From Lepturacanthus savala (lineage: Eukaryota; Chordata; Actinopteri; Scombriformes; Trichiuridae), in the NCBI GenBank assembly GCA_030544235.1, contig CM060464.1, positions 23,427,152 to 23,491,151 of the forward strand: a stretch of 64,000 nt of DNA, given 5' to 3'. The position numbers and the translations under genes were made by a program. Numbering within the stretch: position 1 is the stretch's first letter; the number at the start of each line of letters is the position of its first letter. This document shows positions 47,381 through 59,506 of this stretch, in pieces. The notes under the pieces were generated by a model. That model saw only the letters and a program-made list of their open reading frames with translations, had not been told where the DNA came from and did no database searches.

Positions 47381-48063
47381 CAGTGCATCCGGAAAGTCCT
47401 AGAAGTTTGTCCTCTCTCCACAGAGGAACGTTGGAGCTGTGACAGAATGACCATCGGGTTTGTTCTTAGTCACCTCCCTGATTAAGGCCCTTCTCCCCCA
47501 ATTGCTCAGTTTAGATGGCCGGCCATCTCTAGGAAGAGTCCTGGTGGTTCTGAACTTCTTCTATTTGTGGATGATGGAGACCAATGTGCTTATTGGGACC
47601 TTCAAAGCAGCAGAAATCTTTCTGTACCCTTCCCCAGATTTGTGCCTCCAGGCACAAATCTCAGTGGTCTACAGACAATTCTTTTGACTTCATGCTTGGT
47701 TTGTACTCTGACATGCACTGTCAACTGTGGGACCTTATATAGACAGGTGTGTGCCTTAACAAATCATGTACAATCAACTGAATTTACCGCAAGTGGACTT
47801 CAATTAACCTGTAGAAACATCTAAAGGATGAACCTGAGCTCAATTTTCAGCTTCACGCCAGAGGCTGTGAATACTTATGTGCATGTGTTTTTTTATTTTT
47901 AATAAATCTGCAGAAATCTCAAAAAAACTTTTTTTCACATTGTCATTTTGGGGTGTTGTGTGTAGAATTTTGAGGAAAAAAAATGAATCCATTTTGGAAA
48001 AAGGCTGTAAGATAACAAAATGTGGAAAAAGTGAAGCACTGTGAATACTTTCCGAATGTACTG
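47381..48063. mobile_element. Non-autonomous Tc1/mariner-type element, both ends present
   Basis: CAGTGCATCCGGAAAGT at the left and its inverted counterpart ACTTTCCGAATGTACTG at the right are flanked by TA (47379-47380 and 48064-48065). This is the target dinucleotide of Tc1/mariner elements. The 683-bp body belongs to a family widespread in fish and carries no transposase; its short open frames are chance frames. It includes a 16-bp perfect palindrome, AGATGGCCGGCCATCT (47513-47528), and a 12-bp hairpin, AGATTTGTGCCT/AGGCACAAATCT (47636-47661). Confidence 0.82.
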
Positions 48064-48065
48064 TA

Positions 48066-48740
48066 AGGCTCTGGCTACACTAGTCTAGATAGCAATCTAA
48101 AGTCACCTGTAAAGTTGCAAATGGTACAAAAATGATCAAGACAGACATAACTATACATAAATATGTTGTTTATTGTTTATTTGGTTTGACAAATCTCTAG
48201 ATACGTGTCGTTTTGGTGTGGTTCAGAGGATGAATTGGACAGAAAAGCATGTGGATAAAAAAATCTATATTTGTATAGTTGGGGCCTAAAACTATTGAAT
48301 CTGTCCAGAGCCACGCTGGATCTGCTGTAACCAATAACTATGTTTGGTTATATGTCACTTGAATGAGCTGGAACCGGCCAGAAAAAAAAAAAAAAAAAAA
48401 AAAACTCTAAAAAGATTGTCCTTGCTCCGGCTTTAACTTCTGGATATTAAGCAATGCTGCCTAATATTCCACAATGGACCGAATAGCTTGACTCACCTCT
48501 GCCATTACTGAACTATAATCATTGACTGACTACAACCGTAACATGATTATCTAAGCCATGCCTCTGTCCATTTATTTTTCAAGGAAAACCCAAGAATTTA
48601 CCAAAAACCCAGATAGAGTACTGGACGAAAAATAAAAACTGAGCGAAAGTATGTAGGAGGGAAGAGCCAGGCTAGTATCCACCATAACACCTCAAGACAT
48701 TGTCATACCTTTTTGCATTCAGTCACAAACAATGTTATGT
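48066..48740. other. Non-coding DNA
   Basis: A run at 48384-48404. Nothing was recognised. Confidence 0.5.
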
Positions 48741-48750
48741 GTCTCAGTGT

Positions 48751-49062
48751 CATCTTCTATACCTGCTTATTCCTCATTAGTGTTACAGGGGTCTGCTGGA
48801 GCCAATCCCAGTACATTACAGGCAAAAGGCAAGGATACACCCCAGATGGTCGCCAACCTATTATGGAGCACACACACCATTCACTCACACACTCACACCT
48901 ATGGGAAATTTAGAGTCTCCAATTAACCTCAGCATTTTTTTGGACTGAGGGAAGAAGCTGGAGAGAACCCACGCAGACACAGGGAGAACATGCATGTCTT
49001 GAACCTACAACCTTCTTGCTGTGAGACAACAGCACTAAACACTGCACCACCATGTCTCCCGC
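48751..49062 (-). mobile_element. tRNA-headed SINE, copy 3
   Basis: Minus-strand copy of the same family. The probable target duplication is GTCTCAGTGT (48741-48750) and GTCTCATTGT (49063-49072), with one mismatch. Near the head about 30-40 bp are deleted relative to copy 2 (around 48990). Confidence 0.78.
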
Positions 49063-49072
49063 GTCTCATTGT

Positions 49073-50735
49073 AAGTATAAATAAATTAACGGACACTATA
49101 CTGCATCTCAGTACAAAATTAATTGACACAAACAATAAGACACTTAGCTACAAGAGGGTAGAAAGCTTCTTTAAACACCTAGTTGGGTAACAATTTTGGT
49201 GGGTTCTTTGCACCTGGCCTGTCACATTACATCACTAATGGAGATTTAAAAGTTGCTTTAAGGGGATGAGTTGTTGGCGACCTAAACTGATTAATCAGCA
49301 GCTTTCTTACATTCAAATGACTTTGATCCCTCCCTAAATGTACTATAAACATCAGAGCTGAGATGAATCCAGTTCATGGTGAGAAAGATCAGAGTCATGA
49401 AGGACTGACAAAGGCAGACAGAGGCAGAGGATGGTCTGACATTTCGGTGTGACTGGGGATGAAGCGTGACCTGAAGGTGATGGCGATGCTCGGTGAAGCG
49501 ACGGGGGGATTCTCTCCATTGTTTTTTTTTTTCTGAGGAGGATAAATGTCAAGATGGAAGGAGTACACAGGGAACGCAACAGGAACAAAAGCCCACTGGC
49601 ATCTTTGACTAGTCATAAACCTGCTTTGACACTACCCACTGTATATGTGCCTATTTATATCCGCATTCTCCCAACATGCCTTTAAGAGCGAGGAGAGAGG
49701 GCCCGTCATATATTTCACAGGCTCATAAATGTCCGCCGTTATGAGCTTATATTGGTGAAACATCGACTGAAAAGTGTGGAACGCCACTGTGCTCTTTCAG
49801 TGTTTCCGAGCAAATACGCCTGTGGGTTGGAGGTGCGACAGTATAACCTCACCGTCCAAGTTCACCAGACAGGCCGCTTGCTGGTAATTTGCAGCATTTT
49901 AGATGGGAGGGGGTACGGGGGAGCTTGATTTACACTGCTACAATACAGGGCTCCGTGTACCTGCTGCCTAATCCCATCCACGCTGAATGAGAGGCTGATT
50001 AGCAATGCATGGGACCTGCTGCAAAATGGCCCCGCCATTGTTGATTGTGCTGACGAGGCAGACTTGCCGGCTTGGCCGGCTGCAGAGATGGAGGAGGGGA
50101 GAGAAGAGGGATGGCGAGGCTGAAGCGAGGGGAGGAGGCAGCCTCATAAATGAAAAATGAAAAATGAGCAGCTGTAATAAAAAAGAACATTGACAGACAA
50201 AGAGAAGGAAGAGGGGGTGAAAATAGATGAGCATATGCGGGGGAGAGAGAGAGAATACCCACTTACACGTTATGACCAGAAGTATGTGGACAGCGTGATT
50301 TGAATATTTAGACCATGCATTAAAATAATAATAAAAAAAAATAATAATAAAAACTACATGGTTGGTGGGGGAGTGTTGTTTCACCTACCAGTGAGATATG
50401 ATCTAGGAAGTTCACTGTGTATAACAGACGAGTTTAACGGCCAGAACACAGACTGTGGTTTATAATATTATGAGACAGGATTCACAGCACCGTTTTATCC
50501 TCCACCTGGATGATAGTGAGGCACGGCAGCTGTAACTCTGCACAGAGACGCTGGAGGTCAGTCAGAGTAAGAGCTGCTGGGAGTAACTCTGAAATGATGT
50601 TGTACGAAATGCTGCATAAAGTCATGATTTTTCGCATTAATGTGAATGAACCAGGATAATTTTACACTAAATTAACACAGAAGATGGGCAAGCAAAATGC
50701 ATTAATAAACCACAGTGAATGTCATTATGCTCATG
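49073..50735. other. Non-coding DNA, 49.6-50.2 kb of higher complexity
   Basis: The segment 49640-50160 is comparatively GC-rich and shows no repeat character. It is a candidate conserved non-coding block, but no product or motif can be named. (AAT)n-like sequence lies at 50323-50350. Confidence 0.4.
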
Positions 50736-51006
50736 TTAAAGGTCCTATATGTAACTATTTGAGGCGGAAGATCCATGTACGTTCATGCTTGTGCACGCTC
50801 TTTCGAGAAGAGAAGCACAGAAATTGTATATCAAGAAGGGCTGTGGCCATGGCTTTTAGAGATTCTGGTCTAATATTGGTGTATTTGTATCAGTCACACA
50901 GCAATTATACCACCTTGGCTTGAGAAGTGCAAAGAGTGAAAGAGTGAGTTGCCTAAAGGTAAAGAGTCGCTAAAGCAGTTAATATGATTATTATGATTAT
51001 AAGCAG

Positions 51007-51075
<69 letters not shown>

Positions 51076-51120
51076 TTTTTTTATTAGGTTATTGAATTGT
51101 TACATATGGAACTTTTAAAG
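50736..51120. mobile_element. TTAA-flanked MITE, family C, with internal microsatellite
   Basis: The left end TTAAAGGTCCTATATGTAAC and the right end (reverse complement CTTTAAAAGTTCCATATGTA) form inverted repeats with TTAA edges. The interior contains (TA)n at 51008-51040 followed by (TTTA)n at 51041-51075. The open frame 50684-50923 runs through it and is not a gene. Confidence 0.7.
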
Positions 51121-51325
51121 GACACATTTTCTGCACATTTTAGCTTCATATTTATACTCTGGAATATCTCTGCATGATGAAGACTCTTCATGCAGCTCTT
51201 CAGTTCACACGCTTTCTGAAACAGGCTGTTTTTGCTTCTTCCTCTTTAAAGCGCTTCTCCTCTCTCAAGAAATATGCAAGAAACGTTAATTTCAAAACTT
51301 TTAAAGAACATCTCAATATATTTTA
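51121..51325. repeat. Unclassified repeat-like stretch next to MITE C
   Basis: It begins with 'gacacattttctgcacattttag' and contains the palindromic 'gcatgatgaagactcttcatgc'. The style is that of another small non-autonomous element, but no second copy was found here. Confidence 0.3.
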
Positions 51326-51779
51326 GTCAGTCAGTCAGTCATTTTCTATACCTGCTTATTCCTCATTAGGGTCGCAGGGGTCTGCTGGAGCCTATCCCAG
51401 CGCGTTACGGCGAGAGGCAGGGATACACCCCAGATGGTCGCCAGCCAATCGTGGGGCACACACACCATTCACTCACTTGTTACTTGTTACCTCTGTGTAA
51501 AATACATTTAAATAAATTGTCTGTTCTGATTGTTCCAGTTGCTCCATAGTAGCAACATTTCTCTACTTTTTTCTCATTCGTTATGTGAAATGTGAACTTT
51601 CTAAGGCATACATGTGCAAGCTGAACGAGTGGACAACACAAGGAAAAATCTACAAAAGGCTATAGATGGCCATTTATAAACAATGAGCTGACGTCAGAAA
51701 TGTCCAAGGTCAAGGTCTTGAACCTATATCCTTCTTGCTGTGAGCCAACAGTGCTACCCACTGCTCTACCATGTCACCC
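51326..51779 (-). mobile_element. tRNA-headed SINE, copy 4, split
   Basis: The SINE tail lies at 51341-51475, with (GTCA)n-like tail repeats at 51326-51341 on the plus strand. The tRNA-like head lies at about 51710-51779 ('ggtcttgaacctatatccttcttgctgtga...'). Between them about 235 bp (51476-51709) of unrelated sequence replaces the SINE middle. Either an insertion plus deletion or a rearrangement produced this. Confidence 0.65.
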
Positions 51780-54700
51780 CATGAGTTGGAAACATGTCCA
51801 ATATTAATGAAATATGGGCTGTTGACAGCCCATGTACAGTTCTACAGCTGGCTCTCTAGGGTGTCTGAGAGGAGGATCAGGTGGGTGTTTTCACCTTGTT
51901 GAAGTATAGTCCAATACACAGCCTAAGTGGATAAAAACACAAAACCAGACCTATAGTATCCTCTAACAAACACTGATGTCCAACACATTGCCCCAGAATA
52001 AAACAAAACACAATATAATTCATCCTTTTGTATTGTAGTTCTTTTAGCAGCTGAACCTTCTTTAATGTATGCCTGGTTGTACATAACCAGCCCTATAGTG
52101 TTCCATTGCTTGGATTGCCTGCATATTTTTTTTTTCAAATTCTTTGAATTGGGAAAATTAGAAAATGGTTTGCAAGAGCGAGATGTGAACATCAAACTCA
52201 TTTGTTTTTGGGCACAGACCTAGAGAGCTGGGAGATTAGCATTTATAGGTTACATTAACATAAAGTCTGGCAGCAGAGAGAAGAGAGGGAGACAATTTAT
52301 TATAAATATTAATATTCATTATTCTGATGTTATTATTCAAGTCTGACACAAAACTACATCCACCGAGTAAGCAGCTAAATGCTTTCACACCTGCAAATGA
52401 ACCAAAATCGGTCCTGAGGTTTCAATAATGTTTGTCTTCCGGTAGAAATAAGCACCAATTCTGACTCATTACAGAGTGACACAATCACACATTGCTACTT
52501 GTTCTTATCTTCATGTATTACATCCTCCGTATTTGGCAAAATATCCTATCCAAAGTGAGTTGCAGCTGCATCTGGAGAGCAATCTGCAGATGCACTGGAG
52601 TCACTGAAGATGCATAGCCTGTCATTTCAGGCCAAGGAGATGCGCTATTTTCACAAATGAGGTCATATGTGACAAATACTGTACCAAGGACCCATACGGT
52701 AGGCTATGAAATAATTAGTATCCCCTTGTTTGGATTCTCACCAGAGGGATGGCACCAAAGTTTGTAATTTGTTGCGGAGTCAAGTGGACCAAGACCACCT
52801 TCTTTTGGAGGTCTTGGTCTGCTTGATTTAGTGCACCCGAGTGTGACTGATGCTTCCACACCTACAAAAATGAACCAACCTATGAACATTCGCTTCAAAT
52901 GGACCGTTTGGTGTGCACCAACTGCTGTTGGTGTTAAGGAACCTTCAGTGTATCAGATCACAGAAATAAAATCCAGAGCTTTGTATTGTAGATACGTCAA
53001 GTTGTCAACAATAAGCTCAATTTTAAATATACATTGTTAAGTTAAGGTATGTGATTTTCTTTACCTGCTTCTACAATGGTTTTCACTTGGGTTTTCAGAC
53101 CACTGACAAAATTCCTGACTCAATGTTCTTTAAAATCTAAGTTCAAGTTTTTTTTTTTTTTGCTTAAAATCCTTTACTTGTAATCACCATCAGTAAAACT
53201 CAGCGGGACGTATTCTTCTCTGTCTGGTAATTCTGAGGTTCTCAGGTAAATTCTGATTTCAATGGGGAGGGGTGATTTCTCCAAAGAGTCGGTTGGTGGG
53301 ATTTTTGACAAAAACTCAGTCTACAAAGCTCCAAATGCCAAAAAACTGTTGAGATAGAGCTGTTTGGATTGAATAGGAACATGCTCATTTACCTGAGGGT
53401 TCTCAGCGACATTCTAAAATTCTACTGGGGTCTAGAGGGTTACGTTTCTTCAAAACACATGTGGACTAAAAAGCTCTTGATTTACAAGTGCGCTGTCAAC
53501 GGATACTTTTCTCCCACAATGCAGTGCAAAAAGGACAAGGGGGAGCTGCCCTTATCTACTCACAACTGGGCCATTAAAAATAAAAGTTCAAAGAAATAGT
53601 GGGTGGAGGTGAAACTGCTTCAGGAACATCTCAGAAAATACAACATAACTATTTAAATTTGCTCACCACATGTTGCATCAGTTCCTGCTGGTAGAAGAAA
53701 AAAAACTGCACTACGGAGTTTAGTATACTGTGAGTATGGTCAGATTTAGTTTTTTTTTCTCCATATAGCACACACATTCTTGATTTAGTTTAACTGAATA
53801 CTATTTTGAGTTGCAAACAATGACAAACTTACAAAAGTAAGAAGTTATACAAAAGAAATTAGCAACCATTGATTAATCAATTTACATATCTGAAAAGGAC
53901 TGGGAAGAAATGCAAACCCATTGCACTCAGTCTCCATCAGTAGATAATAAGTGACTATGAAAATAAAGATTTAACACCCACATACTATCACTATTAAGAA
54001 AAAAAATCATTCATTTATTTGCTTTAATTAAAATATAATTTAGTAACAAATCTTTTAAATAAATAATATAACTTCTTACTTATATGTTAAACATAACCAT
54101 ATTCTCTCTCTACACACATACAGAGGTACATAGCCTACTGAACATTGATGTTAAATCAATATGTTTATAGAAATATTTTCACACAAATAATTGACAATAC
54201 TATTATAAATATACATGTATTAAAATATAATACAAAATAAGTACATAATAAACAATTATACAATTTTCTCTGTAAACCCGTGTCTTTCAAAAATCCTTCC
54301 CTGTACCAAGCCTTCGTTGACAGAACGTTTTTTTTTTTTTTTTTACTGGGTCCAGTCTTACTCCTTCCTCACATCAATTCAGATGATTTGATTTTACCTT
54401 CTTATTTATTTTTTATTTGTAAGGGACAGTGCATTAATTAAGTTAATGAACATTCCAGTACATTCAGCTCCTAACTCAGAAACCATTGGTTCATATAAAT
54501 AAATGCACAATTAAAACGAAAGTAAGAATCAATAACCCTAGAGCAGATATTTAACTGCCATTATCACTGACGGAGGCAGATGAACAACTAAACATGAGTC
54601 ACCATGCAGCACTGTTGAAAGAAATGACTGTCAGCCCCCTCCCTCCCTGAATTCACGCTTCATCCATATACTCCTTTTTGTCTTATTAGGCTAAATGCAG

Positions 54701-54949
54701 GGGATAATTTGAGCCAGAGCTGACCAAGTGACTAATACAAAAACCAAATGAGTTTAATCATTATAAAGAATTAAACCACAATGCCAGGGAGTAGTCGTCA
54801 TCAGAGACTCAGTGGCATGCCACGTGTGGGTTGTAAAACTGCATCAGCAGGAAACACACAACCACATCTTACAGAACTATGTTTTCCATGATTACGCAAA
54901 CTCAGGGGTTTATTTCTGACTGACTGGGGCGCCTTATTACCTGCATCCT
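51780..54949. other. Non-coding DNA with one hairpin
   Basis: An inverted repeat GACCAAGACC/GGTCTTGGTC (52787-52796 and 52810-52819) lies in a block (about 52780-52940) resembling hAT-type MITE sequence. T runs lie at 53149-53161 and 54329-54344. The frame 53369-53599 has no recognised domain. Confidence 0.4.
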
Positions 54950-55010
54950 ATTGGCTGACACCACTTAGCGCTGCATGGTGTCAGCCAATAAAACCTCTTC
55001 TATATACACA
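54950..55010 (+). promoter_or_regulatory. CCAAT dyad (14-bp inverted repeat) with downstream TATA
   Basis: ATTGGCTGACACCA (54950-54963) and its exact reverse complement TGGTGTCAGCCAAT (54976-54989) surround a 12-base loop. This gives two opposed CCAAT boxes. TATATAC follows at about 55001. The arrangement is promoter-like (NF-Y type sites), but no transcript or plus-strand gene downstream is recognisable, so its function is unproven. Confidence 0.45.
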
Positions 55011-55400
55011 GAGGACATATTTCATGTTTACCTACAGACTAACAGACTTTTTTTAATGTATGTAACAAACTGACTACACGTTGATCTATTCTCTAAAGCA
55101 TCCAGCTATATAGAGTACTAGGTTAGTATCTATCTTCAAAGGCATTATTATTATTTATTATTATTATTATTATTTTTTTTTACCATTGCTTTATCTCTAT
55201 TTTTAGACAATTTAATGCCGCAAACTGAAACACAAAAGGGTCATTCCAGATGGATGATTGGATGACAATTTAGGTATCAACACAAAAATATGCCCTTTAT
55301 TTCATTATTTTGTTTTGTATATAAGACTAACAGGTAAAATATCATCAAAAATCAATATATCACCATATCATGCAAACAATAACAGAAAAACAGGGTGGAT

Positions 55401-55870
55401 CTATACCTTTTTGGTGCTCCTCCTTCCAGTTGGGATTTTTCCCAACGAGGATTTCTGCTGCTTTTTTTCTATTTTCATGTCATCATTCAGGTACTGCATT
55501 CCTCTACATGTCATATCAGCCCCGGAGTTCAGCGAATCGTCCTTGATTCTTTCTGGCGCCACCATTGCGACACAATTCTGTCCTTCTTGGCCACTGTCCC
55601 ATGACGCCTTGATAATATTTAGTTCATTAAAATGCCAAAATTCAATTGGAGACTGTACTCTCTTGCCCTTGACCCAATAATATGTGCCCTCTTGCATCAT
55701 GTCTTGCAATCCTATCCATGCTGAATGGAAGTATTTTTGGACAAGCTTGTTCTGAAAAGTCATGTTATTCAGAAATGCCTAATCGATGCATTTTTAACCA
55801 CAGCCGACTCACCTCCATATTCAACAGTCTCTTCAAAGGTCTTCCCAGTTCTTTACTTCAGAGGAAAGTA
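55401..55870 (-). pseudogene. C-type lectin-like domain pseudogene
   Basis: On the minus strand a 120-codon frame (55763-55401) contains the landmarks of a C-type lectin domain in order: AWIGLQDMMQEGTYYWVKG (WIGL and W.W core), EFW, GQNCVAM (Cys before loop 4) and LNSGADMTC. The upstream half, KNWEDL and RDC, then GGESAVVKNASIRHF, is still readable at about 55765-55870 but only with stops and at least two frame shifts. The final Cys block is lost. The residues that bind calcium and sugar (EPN/QPD and WND) are not present. Segments usually split over two or three exons are contiguous here, so a retrocopied origin is possible. Fish genomes carry many such lectin genes; the parent gene is not identifiable. 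Confidence 0.68.
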
Positions 55871-57799
55871 AAAAAAAAAAAAAAACAGTGTGACTCATGT
55901 TCAAATGGACTTTGTTTCATGTAAGAAAATTATTGAACATTGATGTTTATTTTCTGCAGACATCATTGAGATTTTTTACCGGACTTCATTGAGCGGAAGG
56001 TGTCTCTTCTGGAGATGATCAAGATTAAAGACAAAATAAAAAAAAAAAAAAAAAAAAAAAAAGTTGGTCTCAGTCTCAGTTGGTCTCTGATTGTGTCATT
56101 GTTTCGCCAATAAATTGAATTGATAACCTACTTAGAGGAACTTGGTGTCTTTGCTGTCTAGATAGTTATCTGAACCCTTATCTGAATCTGTTTATAGACT
56201 GGTATGAATTTGCAATGGGTTTATATTGTCTCAGATCAGATGTGTTAAAAACAATTATACAAAAATGTTTTATTACCATCTGTAGCATATTGTGTGTGGA
56301 TTCCACACAAGGGTTAGTAATGAAGAGGTGTGGATGTTTGTGTCTGTGCTTTACATCATTGCAGAATTAAAAGACATTATTTTCTATCTGTTTCACAGCA
56401 TTGTTCTTGCTAGGCAGAGAATAAGAGAGCAACTAAGAAATATTTCCAAAGAATATATTTAAGTTGTCAACCACAATTTTTCATAGCATTAAAAATGAAA
56501 TACTTGTTTAGAACACTGTTTAGTATGCCCCGTATTCCTTTAATATTGATTTTATTATCATCTAATATTTTAGCATAGTATTCTTTCTTGCTTGTCCTTA
56601 TATTATTATGACAACTATTTTTATAGTTATGTTCTGCCTCAATAGTTCTTATGAAATCTCTATAAATTGTATTTTTCTTTTAGCAAGCAATTTTGTAATC
56701 CCTTCAGGTCCAAGGACAGTCCTTTTTGACTTTTTACTGTTTATAGAACTTTTTTATGATATGTTGTTTTTAAATATTCTAAAGGATGCATTATACACTA
56801 TCGTTGTCTATTTCTTTAACAATTAAGTTGTGTGCCAGTAAGTCATTTTTATATGAATTCATGGACTCGTTTGACCTCATCTGAATTGTTTTATGGTGTT
56901 TTTTTCAAGAATATTCCCTAATTTTCCATTTCTTTTGTTCAATTTTAAATGTACATGTCAACACTCTATTAAATAATGGCTTCAGTCTTTTTTTTGCTTA
57001 AATTATCTCTTGATGATGCTGGCCACATCTGGTAAAATCACCTTAATACTTTGTTGAAAGGATCATACCGTTATATCCTATAGGACAATGGACATTTTAC
57101 TTAGGCCATTTTATTTTTTGCCTAAGTCAAAGTTTTTTGCCCAAGTCAGGATAAAATGGTTTGACTTTGACATTTTTACAAGCTTTCATGATTAATCTTA
57201 AGATTTAATCCTCTTTTTTTATTATTTATTCATTTTTTAATGGTACTTGGTCTGTGGAAAACACTGCATTTCATCAAAAATTTGCCCCATCTCAGGTTGT
57301 TGGAAATGATATGGAATAGGGAACCAACATTTGTTTAATTCAACTTCAATAATATAAGTTAAGCCCTATGGAATACAGGTCAGTTTAAGCCAGGTTTAAA
57401 GTTGCCTAAACTAACACTACAATGTTAAAGAAAATAGCATAAATCACTTAATTTTTTAATGTTACATAAGTGACACAATGTTCTATGTATGTCCACAGAC
57501 ATCCACTGTCAAGCTCTTTTTGATTGAAATGACTAATAAATATAATATTCTCTGCATATGAGTTTTTTGTGTTTTCCCAAAAGCCTGAAAAATTGACTTA
57601 GGCCATTATTTTAATAGGGTTATGATATGAAGGGGAGCATTCATTTGTTTGGTCACAACTGTTAAACTTGATCCATGAAACACAGGATCAGTCAACACCA
57701 ACAGGCGAACATGAATGTCACATTCAGGTTCCCACATGCTTTTTGCAGCTTCCTTTATGGATCACTTTGCATGAACAGATGCACAAACTCTTGCCTCCT
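55871..57799. other. AT-rich non-coding DNA
   Basis: A long A run lies at 56037-56062. Frames such as 56608-56826 are hydrophobic by AT-rich composition only. No element was recognised. Confidence 0.5.
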
Positions 57800-59250
57800 T
57801 GCATGAGCAGGGTCTCTACATATTGACATCTACGAGAGAAGTCGCCGCCGCTGCCTCTTCCCTTCGGCTCTGCTCGCCTGAGAATACTCAACTAACCATT
57901 TGACAGGCTGCCGTTGTTGCAAAGCCTCTCTCTCCTGTGGCGTAGTCAGACTTAAAGCCAAAGCTTTACCTCCATGTTCACACGCATTACACAGTAAAAA
58001 CTGGATTTGCAATGTCTATGACAAATCAGCGCCGTCGTGACAAACTTTTTTAGGGAGAGAGAGGGGTAATCTGATTCTCTTCAAAAAAAAAAAGAAAAAA
58101 AAAAGTCTGAAAAGTATAAAGCTATTAGCCAGCACATATTTCTTCCATAAGCCTCTTAGGGCGCAGAAAGACACACCTAGGATGCCGGGCCGCTCCCTCG
58201 GAAACTAATCCCGGGCCATAACGTAATCTTGTGTTAGGTGATCAAACGGACGAGAGGAGAACCTGTGAGGAGGAATTGTAAGAGCCAACAAATCCGGAGG
58301 AACAAATCTTATTATGACAAGAAACCTCTGACTTTACCCCGGCATCAACCATATTTACTGCTCAGGCTTCCTGTTAGAGGAACTCTTTAAATTGTCACAG
58401 TTTCAGCCAAACGGGGTGATATAACAGCTCATAAATGGGAGCTGTTATGTGGGTTTGCTGCTCACTGCTGCTGCTGCTGTCTCTCCTGCTGTCAACAACA
58501 GAAGTATGTTTGTTTTTTTTTTCTCTTTCTTTGCAAAAAAGACATCCCACTGAGGCTGAAATGTGCACCAGAAAATTAGTATTTGATTTGCACCCCGTGA
58601 ATAAGCCGCTCTGTTGTACTTTTCTCACCCGGTTGTGAACTTTCAAAGGAAAATAGATTATTATACACCAAAACAAGGATCAGCTGGGTGGAATCAAATG
58701 TGGTGTGTTGACACAGCGAGAGAGTAATGACTGAATGTAATGACTGATAAAAAAAAATAAATAAATAAATACAATAACAGCGGTTTCAAAACCAACTGTA
58801 TGTATTAAGTTTTCAGAAAGAATAATCAGTGGTGCAGCCGGGTAGGGGGGCCGCTATCAATTCTGACTCTTCCCGCTGAGCGCTTGTGCCTCTGACATCA
58901 CATCCTCTGAGCCTGTTCAGACAGTCAGCGTGCATGGCCTTCTGGGACGTCTCGGGACTACAAATATCAGTCGTTGTCTCCGGCAGATCCCGTCCGAATT
59001 TGGGAGAAAGCCCAAAGCCATAGTCGCTGTGATATGTTGCTCTGCTTGTCTTAACTCATTGTAGTGATCTGTAATCCTCCTCCTCATCCTCCTCCTAGCC
59101 GGCATGATTCATTTCCCTTTATGCTCGGTGAGATGTGATCTGACACCGATCATGTCAGCATCACTCGAGACGACCAAAGGGAGCGAGCGATGTGAGCCAC
59201 AGTGTGAGCACACCGGACGCTCTTTTTGAATGCGTCTTCAAAACACCCAC
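57800..59250. other. Unique-looking, CpG-richer interval
   Basis: This interval has more CpG dinucleotides and fewer repeats than the rest of the window (especially 57830-58060, 58140-58420 and 58840-59220). Minus-strand frames at 57830-58012 and 58917-59105 are basic and not assignable. It is the most plausible place for a promoter, first exon or conserved element of a host gene. Confidence 0.4.
58435..58502 (+). CDS. Candidate first coding exon with signal-peptide-like start
   Basis: From ATG 58435 the frame reads MGAVMWVCCSLLLLLSLLLS, then TTE: a short N-terminus followed by a strongly hydrophobic Leu run and a small/polar cleavage-like region. This looks like a secretory signal peptide. 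It is followed immediately by a donor-like AA/GTATGT (58503-58508) and a T run. The frame itself stays open to 58638, but the sequence after the GTATGT looks intronic. The (CTG)n-like Leu codons could instead be a simple repeat read in frame. The product and further exons are not identifiable, so this is a candidate only. Confidence 0.28.
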
Positions 59251-59410
59251 GATTCACGTTTGTGTTTGCTCTCTGCTGGAATGAATCCCAGCTACAGACA
59301 CACACGCATCTCTGTAAACAACAACAAGTCTTCCGAATTAATTGACCACATACTTGTTGTACCATCACAGACATGTTTGTTTGACCATGTGTTTCCAGAA
59401 CGACACATAG

Positions 59411-59413
<3 letters not shown>

Positions 59414-59502
<89 letters not shown>
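59414..59502. repeat. Compound microsatellite (TA)n(GA)n
   Basis: (AT)29 (59414-59471) is followed by (GA)15 (to 59502). It has the same TA-to-GA order and the same junction as the microsatellite at 13964-14059. Confidence 0.9.

Positions 59503-59506
<4 letters not shown>

Noticed and set aside
47460..47824. Frames inside the Tc1-like element
   Set aside because: Known type of chance frame in this non-autonomous repeat; it is not a transposase.
55258..55680. 140-codon plus-strand frame
   Set aside because: It is the antisense of the C-type lectin pseudogene, whose conserved residues are on the minus strand.
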